From Vibrio methylphosphonaticus (GTDB taxonomy: Bacteria; Pseudomonadota; Gammaproteobacteria; Enterobacterales; Vibrionaceae): DNA of 64,000 nucleotides. The stretch is from the NCBI RefSeq assembly GCF_023634655.1, contig NZ_JAMKMS010000007.1, positions 62,001 through 126,000 of the forward strand. The letters are read 5' to 3'. Each line of letters begins with the position of its first letter. The stretch's first letter is position 1. Below the pieces are notes generated by a model. The model was not told the DNA's origin. It did no database searches and saw only the letters and a program-made list of their open reading frames with translations. This document shows, in pieces, positions 46,847-55,051 of the stretch. The position numbers and the translations under genes were made by a program.

Positions 46847-49208
46847 TGTACTGATTTTTAAGCCTCGACATGAGCTTGACCATGAAAAAAACTTATCTGA
46901 TTTTATTGAGTTAGGTCGTCAAATTGCTCCTCTTAACAACAAGTATGACTATGACAGTCACTATTGGGGTGGTGTGGGCAACTTTGCTGTTTTCGGTGCG
47001 AATAGCCGGAAAAAAAAGCCCGAAGATTTGTTAGATAAGTCTTTCATACCATTCGCGAAAGCCTATATAACCTATTGTGGGGGAGAGTCATCAACAAGGA
47101 ATACTAACTTCCAAGCATTACGTGCAATTAATGCAAGCTGGTTGAAGCTCCATGAAGGAGAGGATATTGATGTCACTAAACTTACAGCCCAAGATTTTAA
47201 TGGTGCAGAGAAGGCCATCAAAGAGAATTTGAGTGAGGCCACGCGCTATAACGCGGGACGGGGCTTGAACTTGCTTCTCAAGTTTTTGGTGGAATACAAA
47301 TTACTATCTTCAGTTAAGTGGAAAAGCGGACTTAAAAAGATTGCTGATAACGCAATTGGCGATGATGCAGATCAGAGAAGGCAAGACAAAATGCCTGACG
47401 AGAATGCATTATTAGCACTAGCTTCTGTTAACGCACAAAAATTCGAAGACTTAAGCCCTAGGGACATCTTTACGACTTCTACTATGACCTTGTTGTTGGC
47501 TGCTCCAAACCGTGGTTCTGAGCCGCTATACCTGCTTTCCGATCCTATTCACACCGATGAGTTAAAAGTTTGGGAGGTGCTTAAAATGGATGGTTTTACC
47601 AAGGATGATGTGAAGGAAATCCTTAAGTACCAAAAAGAAAACGATATTGTTTTTGGGTCTGACGAGGGGGTCGTAATTGAAAACTCTGGTGATGTCACCG
47701 AAGATCTTCAGGATACTGCCGATGAAGAGCTAGACCTTGCTGCGACCATCCAGATTAAAGGAATAAAGTGGTACTCAGGTAAGGGGTTTGGACACGCACA
47801 CAAGTGGATTCCTACGTGTATGTATGGCGTTGTGGGTGCTGCTGTAGAGCGTTTACAAGCACAGTCAGAAACAGCACGAAAGTTTGCAAAGATGCTAGAA
47901 GATACTTCAAACTTCCCCCGCCATGAACTTTGTCCTGATGTGCCAGAAGACCAGCTCTTGACGACGGATGAGGCGGCAATGGCACTTGGGTATGATTTAT
48001 CAAAATATGGCGACTTATCTGTCACTAAAAATCGTAAAAAATGGCAATCTGCTAAAAATCAGTTATTGGATCGTAAGGGAATCTTGCGAGAAGATTATCG
48101 AATTACGCTTCGAGATTTGAATTTAATACTTCGAAATGACCTTCCTGAAGGTTTTCCATACATTCCATTTCGAAATGGTGGTGGACATGTAAAAGTTAGG
48201 TGGTCTGAGTCTTTGTACGCAGGGTTTCGAAATAGCTTTGACAGTAAAAAGTCAATTAATCCTACAGAGTTATTTGTTCCCACCATCACTACGTTGAATG
48301 AAGATCTTGCACCAACGAGTAAAAAAAACAGGTCAACAGGAGAGCTATCCACCGGAAACCTGTCGATTTTTCAACGTTGGGGACATGGAGACTTTGTCAT
48401 AACCTCACACCAGATTCGGCACTTGCTCGACACTTTGGGGGCAGTGAATGGGTTGGATGGTGAGCAACGGGCTAATTGGGCTATGCGTAGTGATCCGAGA
48501 CATAATCGTTGGTATGACCATACAACTCCTGAGGAGTATGGTGCTGACTTTATTGAAGACAGAGAAGCAGAACTTGTTTCGCAGAATTTGGTGGAGAACC
48601 CAACAACAGGGACGACGCAAATTCAGGTGCAGGTTGCGACCCCACGAACACTACAAGAACTGAACACTAAGGCTGCTTTGACAGCGCATACGAATGAGTT
48701 TGGTATGTGTGTGACGTCATACATGGCAGAGCCTTGCACGAAATATCGCGACTGTGTCAACTGCGACAAGCAAGTTTGTGAAAAGGGAGATGACGGCAAA
48801 TGTGAGCGTATTCGTCAGCGCCTAAAAGACGAAAAGAGGCTGCTCCAGATGGACAAAAGAGCGGTTGATGATGGTGTGCAGGGGGCTACACAGTTTTATG
48901 AGCGAAGGAAACTGACTACAGAGCGCTGTGAGCAACTGCTTACCATGATGGAAGATCCAAGTATCGAAGATGGCTCTCTCATTAGGCTCCTTAATGTCGA
49001 GGATGTAACTCAACTGGATCGAGCCATGGATGCCAATGGCAAAAAGCGTTTGCCGAAAATAGAAAACTTTCAACGAATCAAGGCGACTCAAGCTCAGAAG
49101 GTTACGGTTGATGAATTGATTGGTGTTGAGAGTATCCCTGAGGCAACAGATGACGAATTGTTCGAGGCTTTGGATGATATGGATTGTATGGATTTTTTCG
49201 AGGACTGA
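46839..49208 (+). CDS. Tyrosine recombinase 3 of the trio, large form
   Basis: A 789-aa recombinase, much larger than a typical integrase. Arg225 (APNRGSEPLYL), His524-x-x-Arg527-His528 (SHQIRH) and a terminal tyrosine, Tyr567 (PEEYGAD) with Trp558 nine residues before it, make up the active site; Tyr559 is an alternative nucleophile. About 300 residues lie between the first Arg and the HxxR box, so the catalytic domain carries a large insertion. A C-terminal cluster of six cysteines (624, 633, 639, 642, 647, 655; CVNCDKQVC) suggests a zinc module. A strong AAGGAG site precedes the ATG, which overlaps the previous gene. Confidence 0.85.
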   Translation: MADVLIFKPRHELDHEKNLSDFIELGRQIAPLNNKYDYDSHYWGGVGNFAVFGANSRKKKPEDLLDKSFIPFAKAYITYCGGESSTRNTNFQALRAINASWLKLHEGEDIDVTKLTAQDFNGAEKAIKENLSEATRYNAGRGLNLLLKFLVEYKLLSSVKWKSGLKKIADNAIGDDADQRRQDKMPDENALLALASVNAQKFEDLSPRDIFTTSTMTLLLAAPNRGSEPLYLLSDPIHTDELKVWEVLKMDGFTKDDVKEILKYQKENDIVFGSDEGVVIENSGDVTEDLQDTADEELDLAATIQIKGIKWYSGKGFGHAHKWIPTCMYGVVGAAVERLQAQSETARKFAKMLEDTSNFPRHELCPDVPEDQLLTTDEAAMALGYDLSKYGDLSVTKNRKKWQSAKNQLLDRKGILREDYRITLRDLNLILRNDLPEGFPYIPFRNGGGHVKVRWSESLYAGFRNSFDSKKSINPTELFVPTITTLNEDLAPTSKKNRSTGELSTGNLSIFQRWGHGDFVITSHQIRHLLDTLGAVNGLDGEQRANWAMRSDPRHNRWYDHTTPEEYGADFIEDREAELVSQNLVENPTTGTTQIQVQVATPRTLQELNTKAALTAHTNEFGMCVTSYMAEPCTKYRDCVNCDKQVCEKGDDGKCERIRQRLKDEKRLLQMDKRAVDDGVQGATQFYERRKLTTERCEQLLTMMEDPSIEDGSLIRLLNVEDVTQLDRAMDANGKKRLPKIENFQRIKATQAQKVTVDELIGVESIPEATDDELFEALDDMDCMDFFED

Positions 49209-49213
49209 TTGTT

Positions 49214-49633
49214 GTGGCTAAACACTTAACAGACAAAGACATTAGTAACGTATGTGAACTTTTAGATGACTGGCCTGTGGACTCCAAGCTGACATGGGAT
49301 AGGTTGGTAGATGCTGTTGCACATGATTACAGGCTCAATACCACTAGGCAGACATTGCAGAAACAGCCTCGTATAAAGAATGCTTTTACCGAGGTTAAAG
49401 CGCTTGTTTCAGGCAACTCTCCTAAGGCTGTTGCTGCTCGTAATCGACACTTACCATCTAGTTTGAAGGCTGCGGCTGACCAATTGGAAGCACGCAAACG
49501 AACCATTGCGCGGCTTGAAGCTGAAAACAGCCAGCTTTTAGAGCAATTCCATACTTGGTTGTACAATGCGACTCAGCATGGAATTACGATTGAGCAACTA
49601 AACGAACCATTAGCAACTAAACAGGATAAGTGA
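49214..49633 (+). CDS. Small HTH/coiled-coil accessory protein A
   Basis: A 139-aa protein of unknown function starting at GTG 49214, nine bases after a GAGGA site and five bases after the stop of recombinase 3; an in-frame ATG at 49184 would overlap that gene. The N-terminal half looks like a helix-turn-helix (LTWDRLVDAVAHDY ... TRQTLQKQPRIKNAF). Residues about 85-115 form a short coiled coil with heptad leucines (RTIARLEAENSQLLEQF). The same plan is seen in the next gene. It resembles small accessory DNA-binding proteins encoded with multi-recombinase elements (for example TnpC of Tn554) in size and layout only. Confidence 0.65.
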   Translation: MAKHLTDKDISNVCELLDDWPVDSKLTWDRLVDAVAHDYRLNTTRQTLQKQPRIKNAFTEVKALVSGNSPKAVAARNRHLPSSLKAAADQLEARKRTIARLEAENSQLLEQFHTWLYNATQHGITIEQLNEPLATKQDK

Positions 49634-49644
49634 GTGGTTGACTA

Positions 49645-50130
49645 ATGAGCAAAGTGACCAATCAAGAGCGAGGTTCTCAGGCTGATGAGAGCTTGGCTAA
49701 ATTCATGTCGTGGAAAGAAACTCAGTCTGCTGTTGATGTTGCTGCAATGAGTCGTGGTGCAAGACTAAATAGGGTTGAAGTCTCTAAGCGTGTAGGTATT
49801 GCTAAAAGTACCTTGAATGACAACCCCCTTGTTAAAAAAGCCTTGATAGCTTGGGAGGAAGAGCTAAGGGATAAAAAGCAGTTGGCACCCTTAAAGGCAG
49901 CACCAAAGGGGCTTACCCCAGAAGGTGGTGAGAACGCTCCTAAAGAGATGGAGGAGCATATTCCTTACGACCAATCGCTGAAACAGCTCAAACGCCTTAG
50001 TAGCGAGGTAGAGAGCCTTAAAAAGAAATGTTTGGACAAGGATGCAGAGATTGGCAGGTTACGAAAGCGTCTGGAACGATATGAAGAGCTTTCTGAGGTG
50101 CTAGCTGGAACAGGAGTGCTGCCACGATGA
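49645..50130 (+). CDS. Small HTH/coiled-coil accessory protein B
   Basis: A 161-aa protein, function unknown. A predicted helix-turn-helix lies near residues 40-70 (LNRVEVSKRVGIAKSTLNDN, then PLVKKAL), followed by a Pro/Gly-rich linker and a C-terminal coiled coil (about 110-150: SLKQLKRLSSEVESLKKKC). The motif TL-x3-P-x-[IV]-K-x-A is shared with the preceding small protein, which suggests that both bind DNA in the same way, perhaps arm sites of the element. Its stop overlaps the helicase start (ATGA). Confidence 0.65.
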   Translation: MSKVTNQERGSQADESLAKFMSWKETQSAVDVAAMSRGARLNRVEVSKRVGIAKSTLNDNPLVKKALIAWEEELRDKKQLAPLKAAPKGLTPEGGENAPKEMEEHIPYDQSLKQLKRLSSEVESLKKKCLDKDAEIGRLRKRLERYEELSEVLAGTGVLPR

Positions 50131-52322
50131 AGGACGATAAGGGGCGAGGGCTTTTCCGCATAACATCCATGGGGTATGAAACGGAAGATGCTTATGTCCT
50201 AGGTGCGGTTGCAGTTGACGGTCATGGCGACCGTGTTTCGGCTCGTAAATACTACCGCATTAAAATTCAGGATACTGACATGCCTGTCGAGCCTGTAATC
50301 GGACAAATCTGGAAGGTCAGTGCGAAAGAAACCACTACAACAGAGGTGGTTAGAGGTGGTGCTCAGCTTATTGATATATTCATTAAGGCTAAGAGTGTTC
50401 GTTTGATAATTCCTGAAACCGAAAATCTCTTCACTAGCTTTGTTTCTAAAGAGCCACACTTCATCGGTCTGGGTGAGACGCTTGCCAGAAAGCTTTGGAT
50501 TAAGTATCAAGCAAGCGTGTATGAGCACCTAGAAAACAAAGATATTGAAAGGCTTACGTTTGTTAAAGGGATAACTGTAGCAGCTGCTGAGGCGCTGATT
50601 ACTGGGTGGGAGCGATACGAAAACCTTAAGCAAATTGCATGGTTTGATACGCACCAGATACCGTCAGGGATTGCTCGAAATATCATCAAGTACCACAAGG
50701 CAAATGCGATTAACGCCATTGAGGAAGACCCTTACAGATTAATTAGTTTCGGACTTAAGTTTGCTCAAGCCGACCTGTTGGCACAAGAGTATTTTGGAGT
50801 AGCTCTGGATGATTATGTGCGGCTGAGAGGGGCAGTCGAACAGGCTTTGTTGGTAAGAATGCATGAGGGGCATACGGTATCCAAAAATGAAAATTTGATG
50901 CCTCATGTGGAACCACTACTCGGCACGAGGGAGTTGGCTGCTCAAGCACTTATGGCAGGCTATGAAAATACTGCCTTTATCATGAGTGACAAGGGTTATT
51001 ACCATAGCATCGGTCAGTGGATTATGGAGCAAACTGTGGCTCGTCGTTTTGCAAAGCTAGCTACAAGAGCGATTTGGACACATCACTATGACTATGCCTT
51101 AGGTAAGGCTATAGAAGGGCAGGCTTTCCCATTGACTGGCAAGCAGAACGAGGCTGTTCGGAGTGCATTGTCCCATGGTTTATCAATTATTGCAGGTGGT
51201 GCAGGAACGGGCAAGACCACGGTGCTCAATGTTGTTCTCCGTGCTTATCAAACTTTAGGTACTGATATCAGGGCTATGGCGCTCAGTGGTCGAGCAGCCA
51301 AGCGCATCAATGAGGCTACAGGGTATCCTGCACAAACTATCACGGGCTTCCTGAAAGATTTAGAAAAAAATCCCTTAGGCGAGCGTGCCTTAATCGTGAT
51401 TGATGAGTCTTCAATGGTCGATTTGGCAACAATGTTTAGTCTGGTGAGCAATACATCATCACAGGTACGCTTCCTGTTAGTTGGTGATCCTAAACAATTA
51501 GCGCCTATTTCGGCAGGTCTAGTGCTTCATGAGGCAGTGAATGTCGTCCCCACAGTGACGTTAGACATTGTAAAACGCCAGAAGGGCAGTACTGGTATCC
51601 CAGAGTTTACCAAGCGCATTATTGAGCGGGTTGTGCCTGATGCTGACATGTTTAATGAGAACATTGTTTTTCATCAGTGTGCCTCTGAGGATATCAATGA
51701 GCTTGTGACCAACCTATATGCCGAAAATCCGTCTGAGACGCAGGTTATCTCCGCCATGTATAGTGGTAATGGGGGCATTGATGCAGTTAACCAGCTTTGT
51801 CAGCAACGCTACAACCCAAATGGACAGAGGCTTGAATTCGTTATTAATGGCACTCCTAACTATCTGGATGTGTGTGAAAATGACCCTATTATCTTTGTTG
51901 AGAACAATTGGGATCGCGGTGTCCAAAACGGAACCCTAGGGAAGTTACTAAACGTTGGTAAACCCAAGGCGGAAACAGAGGATGGAGAAGTTAGTTTAGC
52001 TGATGTACTCATTGATACTGGAGAGATGATTTCGCTAACCATTGACCTGCTTGATTCACTCAAGCTCTCTTATTCGATTTCTTTGCACAAGGCTCAGGGA
52101 AGCCAGTTTAAACGTATTATTGTGCCATTAACTAATAGCTCAATGCTGGATAATGCTTGGATTTATACAGCCCTGACTAGAGCAGAGGTGAAGATTGAGA
52201 TGGTTGGTAGCATGAAGGATTTCGAACGTGCTATTCATAGGTTCAGTGATGCCGATACACGTGATACCTACCTGCGCCAGTTGTTATTAGATGAACTGGA
52301 TGCGTTGAAAGAGGCGGCGTGA
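50127..52322 (+). CDS. RecD2-type superfamily 1 DNA helicase
   Basis: A 731-aa helicase. The N-terminal half carries an OB-like region and helix-hairpin-helix-like segments (FVKGITVAAAEALITGW, then EEDPYRLI), as in RecD2/TraA. The motor has Walker A GGAGTGKT (357-364), Walker B ERALIVIDESSMVD, motif III LLVGDPKQLAPIS, and motifs V/VI LHKAQGSQFKRIIVPL and YTALTRAEVKI. Start overlaps the upstream stop by four bases, so it is part of the same translational chain as the recombinases. Inferred role: unwinding or processing element DNA during transfer or replication. It is the last gene of the mobility block. Confidence 0.85.
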   Translation: MKDDKGRGLFRITSMGYETEDAYVLGAVAVDGHGDRVSARKYYRIKIQDTDMPVEPVIGQIWKVSAKETTTTEVVRGGAQLIDIFIKAKSVRLIIPETENLFTSFVSKEPHFIGLGETLARKLWIKYQASVYEHLENKDIERLTFVKGITVAAAEALITGWERYENLKQIAWFDTHQIPSGIARNIIKYHKANAINAIEEDPYRLISFGLKFAQADLLAQEYFGVALDDYVRLRGAVEQALLVRMHEGHTVSKNENLMPHVEPLLGTRELAAQALMAGYENTAFIMSDKGYYHSIGQWIMEQTVARRFAKLATRAIWTHHYDYALGKAIEGQAFPLTGKQNEAVRSALSHGLSIIAGGAGTGKTTVLNVVLRAYQTLGTDIRAMALSGRAAKRINEATGYPAQTITGFLKDLEKNPLGERALIVIDESSMVDLATMFSLVSNTSSQVRFLLVGDPKQLAPISAGLVLHEAVNVVPTVTLDIVKRQKGSTGIPEFTKRIIERVVPDADMFNENIVFHQCASEDINELVTNLYAENPSETQVISAMYSGNGGIDAVNQLCQQRYNPNGQRLEFVINGTPNYLDVCENDPIIFVENNWDRGVQNGTLGKLLNVGKPKAETEDGEVSLADVLIDTGEMISLTIDLLDSLKLSYSISLHKAQGSQFKRIIVPLTNSSMLDNAWIYTALTRAEVKIEMVGSMKDFERAIHRFSDADTRDTYLRQLLLDELDALKEAA

Positions 52323-52474
52323 TCGCAGTGGCGCAGCCACATAAGGGCGGAAAGAATGCCAAGGGGTCAATGAACCTAAATCCGCCCGAAGCCCAGCGAA
52401 GCTGCCACTAGACCAATCTGGCAGTGTTCGTGCGCAGCGCGCCCCTGCCAAGCCGCTCTTCTGCTCTTGGCGAA

Positions 52475-52515
52475 CCTAGGACACCAACCTAGGACAAAAA
52501 GATCAGCCTAGGACA
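52475..52515. repeat. Three copies of CCTAGGACA
   Basis: CCTAGGACA at 52475-52483, 52488-52496 and 52507-52515, same orientation, spaced 13 and 19 bp. Each contains the palindrome CCTAGG. The arrangement resembles iterons or arm-type binding sites. I see no further copy of the full unit in the island. Confidence 0.75.
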
Positions 52516-52742
52516 CTTCCATTCTGCCTAAAATACGCCTTTGGGACGTCCTTTCGTCTGAGTCCGGGGTTGCTGTTTTGTGCGGGGGGTTACTTACGAA
52601 CCGAAAGATATTTATCAACCCAGCAGAAACCCTTCCTAGTTCAATTGATATGTAGTTTTAAGGTTTTGATGGCCGATTCACGGTGGAAGGTTCATTTGGA
52701 CTAACAAAATCGACTATTTAACATATTCAAAGATAACGCGTA

Positions 52743-52784
52743 CCACAGTTTCGTAGGATTTTTCGAAATCCCACGAAACTGTGG
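52743..52784. repeat. 42-nt long hairpin upstream of the SIR2-type gene
   Basis: CCACAGTTTCGT (52743-52754) pairs with ACGAAACTGTGG (52773-52784), and GGATTT with AAATCC, across a single A/C mismatch and a TTCG loop: 18 of 19 base pairs. No T tract follows. Its length and single mismatch are unusual for an operator. Confidence 0.85.
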
Positions 52785-52879
52785 GACAGAAATAACGGCA
52801 TTTGTGAAGCTAGATTTACGTGCAGTTTTTCACCTGTCGTTGTGATACTCTTATTTTTGACTGAGCTAGGAGTATCATC

Positions 52880-54463
52880 ATGACTTTTAAGCAAAAACTA
52901 GAAAAACATTTTGAGCAATTTGAGGCTTCGCCAATACTCTTTGTTGGTTCTGGTGTTTCTCGACGCTACATGGGGGTGAATTGTTGGGAAGGGCTCCTGA
53001 AGCAATTTGCCGAAGCTATTGGGGAAAGCCACGTAAAATTGAGAACAAGAGCCAATGGTGACTGGACTCAATACGCGCAGCTATTGGCTGCCACTTATGC
53101 TGAGAAGTGGTGGGATACAGCAGAAGCAAAGGCTATTGTCGAACAACAAGAAGAGCTTTTTCGTGATGAACAATCGCCACTTAAAGTGTCGATTTCTAAG
53201 TTTATTGAGTCAGTGCATGAAAACATCGTCGATGATGAAGATCTTCAGTATGAAATTCAGTTGCTCTCGAAGGCAAATGTCGACGGTATCATCACAACTA
53301 ACTGGGATCAGTTCTTAGAGACCCAATTTCCTAAATTTACCCCTTTCATAGGTCAAGACGGCTTGATTACAGGTCGTAGTCATGGCATTGCTGAAATCTA
53401 TAAAATTCATGGCTGTTGCTCTGAGCCAAACTCATTGATATTGACATCCAGCGATTATGATAAATATCGCAAGAAGAATCCGTATCTTTCTTCGAAACTG
53501 TTGACGATGTTTATTGAGAGACCAGTCATCTTCTTGGGCTATTCTCTAACTGATCAGCACATAGCTGAAATTTTAGAAGATATTGTCAGCTGCTTTCCAA
53601 ATGCGAGCCTAGACTTCCTTCAGAACAAGCTATTGTTTGTAGAATGGAAACCAGAGTTACCTGAAGCAGATATTAGCGATTCCGTTATACATAAAAAGAT
53701 ACCAGTCAAATATGTCCAAGCGCCATCATATAAAGAGATCTTTGAGGTATTATGCGAAACGAAAAAGCGGATTCCTGCTCATTTGTTCAGAACGATTAAA
53801 GATGAACTCTATGAGCTAGTGCTAACCGATGACCCCAAAGGCAAATTGTACGTAAGAGACTCTGAAAAAGTTGAGGAAGATGTCAATACAACGGAGTTTG
53901 TTGTTGGATATGGCGCTATCTCAATGGTTAAGAAATCAGAGTCTATGGCTGCAAAAGGCTTGGTTGGGCTAGAAAGAGTCGACTTGATTCGTGAAATCGT
54001 CTTTGAAAACGGTGACTACGACTGGGTTCAAGTCGTTAATGGTGCGCTCCCTAAGATATGCAAAGGTAATAGTCGAATCCCAGTTTTTCACTTCTTAAAA
54101 CAAGCTGGACTGCTAGAAATTAATGGAGATTTAAAGGCTGGAGTGGAACTAGTAGATGGTGTGTTATGCCGATTTGACATCAACCCAGAAAACTTTCAAT
54201 CGCAAGGGGGAGACAAACAGCGCTCTGAAAATATCTCCGAAATTAAAGTTGGGGTAAATGAGCTCTACATCGCCCATGAGTTTGGTTTGTTCTTAAGAAT
54301 GATGCCCTATATGGACACTGGTTTGATTAAAAGAGATCTTGATGAATTATTGAAGATACTGAAAAAGCATATTGATAACGCAATGAGTGTTCCAAGCTTG
54401 TCCAGTAATTTCTGTAAGCTGGTTTGCCTCTACGACTTCGTGAAAAACAGTAATCGCTTTTAA
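52880..54463 (+). CDS. SIR2-domain protein, predicted NADase effector
   Basis: A 527-aa protein whose N-terminal ~250 residues are a SIR2-like NAD-binding domain: GSGVS at 23-27, TTNWDQF with Asn141 and Asp143, catalytic-type His177 in KIHGCC, and GYSLTDQH from 220. Domains of this kind in antiphage systems (Thoeris ThsA, DSR, SIR2-Argonaute) deplete NAD and stop infected cells. The C-terminal ~270 residues match no domain I recognise; they contain a segment (DLIREIVFENGDYDWVQVV) that could be a DNA-binding or sensor domain. It stands alone with its own AGGAG ribosome-binding site, so sensor and effector would be in one chain. Defence function is inference. Confidence 0.8.
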   Translation: MTFKQKLEKHFEQFEASPILFVGSGVSRRYMGVNCWEGLLKQFAEAIGESHVKLRTRANGDWTQYAQLLAATYAEKWWDTAEAKAIVEQQEELFRDEQSPLKVSISKFIESVHENIVDDEDLQYEIQLLSKANVDGIITTNWDQFLETQFPKFTPFIGQDGLITGRSHGIAEIYKIHGCCSEPNSLILTSSDYDKYRKKNPYLSSKLLTMFIERPVIFLGYSLTDQHIAEILEDIVSCFPNASLDFLQNKLLFVEWKPELPEADISDSVIHKKIPVKYVQAPSYKEIFEVLCETKKRIPAHLFRTIKDELYELVLTDDPKGKLYVRDSEKVEEDVNTTEFVVGYGAISMVKKSESMAAKGLVGLERVDLIREIVFENGDYDWVQVVNGALPKICKGNSRIPVFHFLKQAGLLEINGDLKAGVELVDGVLCRFDINPENFQSQGGDKQRSENISEIKVGVNELYIAHEFGLFLRMMPYMDTGLIKRDLDELLKILKKHIDNAMSVPSLSSNFCKLVCLYDFVKNSNRF

Positions 54464-54502
54464 TCCCCCCCAATTTTATCCCAAGAGAGCTTTGAGAGGT
54501 GA

Positions 54503-54529
54503 GTTGTCAGTTACGTAGAGGCTGACAAC
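54503..54529 (+). terminator. Hairpin after the SIR2-type gene
   Basis: GTTGTCAG and CTGACAAC form a perfect 8-bp stem with an 11-nt loop, 40 bp after the stop. There is no T tract, so it is only a weak terminator candidate. Confidence 0.4.
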
Positions 54530-54711
54530 CCATAGGCGATGAGAGCCTTGAGTCTGCCTCATATAAGTTAGGGCTTAACAAACTAGCTGGTGTCCGACAT
54601 GGTAGGTGGAGTTATGAATCTCAAGCCTTTTAAAATATCACCTAGTATGGTATCACAATGAGAAAACTCACAAGAGGAGTTAAAGATTTGACGACTATTT
54701 CTCATTAAATT

Positions 54712-54881
54712 CAAAGGTTTGGCTGGGCGGCTTGTCAGGGTGAATTGTTCAAAGCACTTAGGAGAGCAGTCACTAATGACAAAGAAATTAACAGTCGCCC
54801 TTTAGATTCAAATCACTATCGGATGATATCTTTAAAAACAACCGTTACCAACCTGCGGCAACAATACAAGCGCAAAAACTA
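54712..54881 (+). pseudogene. Possible coding remnant
   Basis: An open stretch of about 55 codons without a start codon, reading FGWAACQGELFKALRR and later MISLKTTVTNLRQQYKRKN before a stop. The charged, helix-like composition looks protein-like, but I recognise no family. It may be the 3' end of a gene lost when the island was rearranged. Confidence 0.25.
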
Positions 54882-54982
54882 GTAGGGTACAGGTTTTGTA
54901 CTGCAATGCACCTCATAGGCATATAAAACTGAACCTCAACCAGCATGAGGTTGCGCTGATTGAGGTATTCGTTTTCAAGTTG

Positions 54983-55006
54983 CATTGAACTGGGCTAAGT
55001 TCAATG
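54983..55006. repeat. 9-6-9 inverted repeat (candidate recombination site)
   Basis: CATTGAACT and AGTTCAATG are perfect 9-bp arms around the 6-bp spacer GGGCTA. This geometry is typical of tyrosine-recombinase core sites. It is 46 bp beyond the DndB-like stop and has no T tract, so a terminator is less likely. Confidence 0.6.
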
Positions 55007-55051
55007 AATATCGAACATTGACATGCCGCTTAAGATGATAAATTAATCCAA

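Larger units (their letters stand above)
52323..52879. other. Non-coding gap after the mobility block
   Basis: About 560 bp without a credible gene. The first part is GC-richer than its surroundings, then come three CCTAGGACA copies (52475-52515) and a long perfect-looking hairpin (52743-52784). The promoter of the SIR2-type gene should be in the last 100 bp; AGGAG precedes its ATG. Confidence 0.6.
54464..55051. other. Non-coding gap between SIR2-type and DndB-like genes
   Basis: About 590 bp with no intact gene. It holds an 8-bp stem after the SIR2-type stop (54503-54529), a possible coding remnant (54712-54881), a 7-bp stem (54932-54952) and a 9-6-9 dyad (54983-55006). Confidence 0.6.

Noticed and set aside
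43966..52322. Calling the island a prophage
   Set aside because: Apart from recombinases and a helicase there are no capsid, tail, lysis or phage repressor genes.
52743..52784. Reading the long hairpin as an integron attC site
   Set aside because: The R'/R'' core motifs (GTTRRRY / RYYYAAC) are absent, there is no integron-type integrase with its extra helix, and there is no gene-cassette array.
52880..54463. Calling Thoeris or short-Argonaute defence from the SIR2 domain
   Set aside because: No TIR-domain ThsB gene and no Argonaute gene is adjacent, and the C-terminal half shows no SLOG motif that I recognise.
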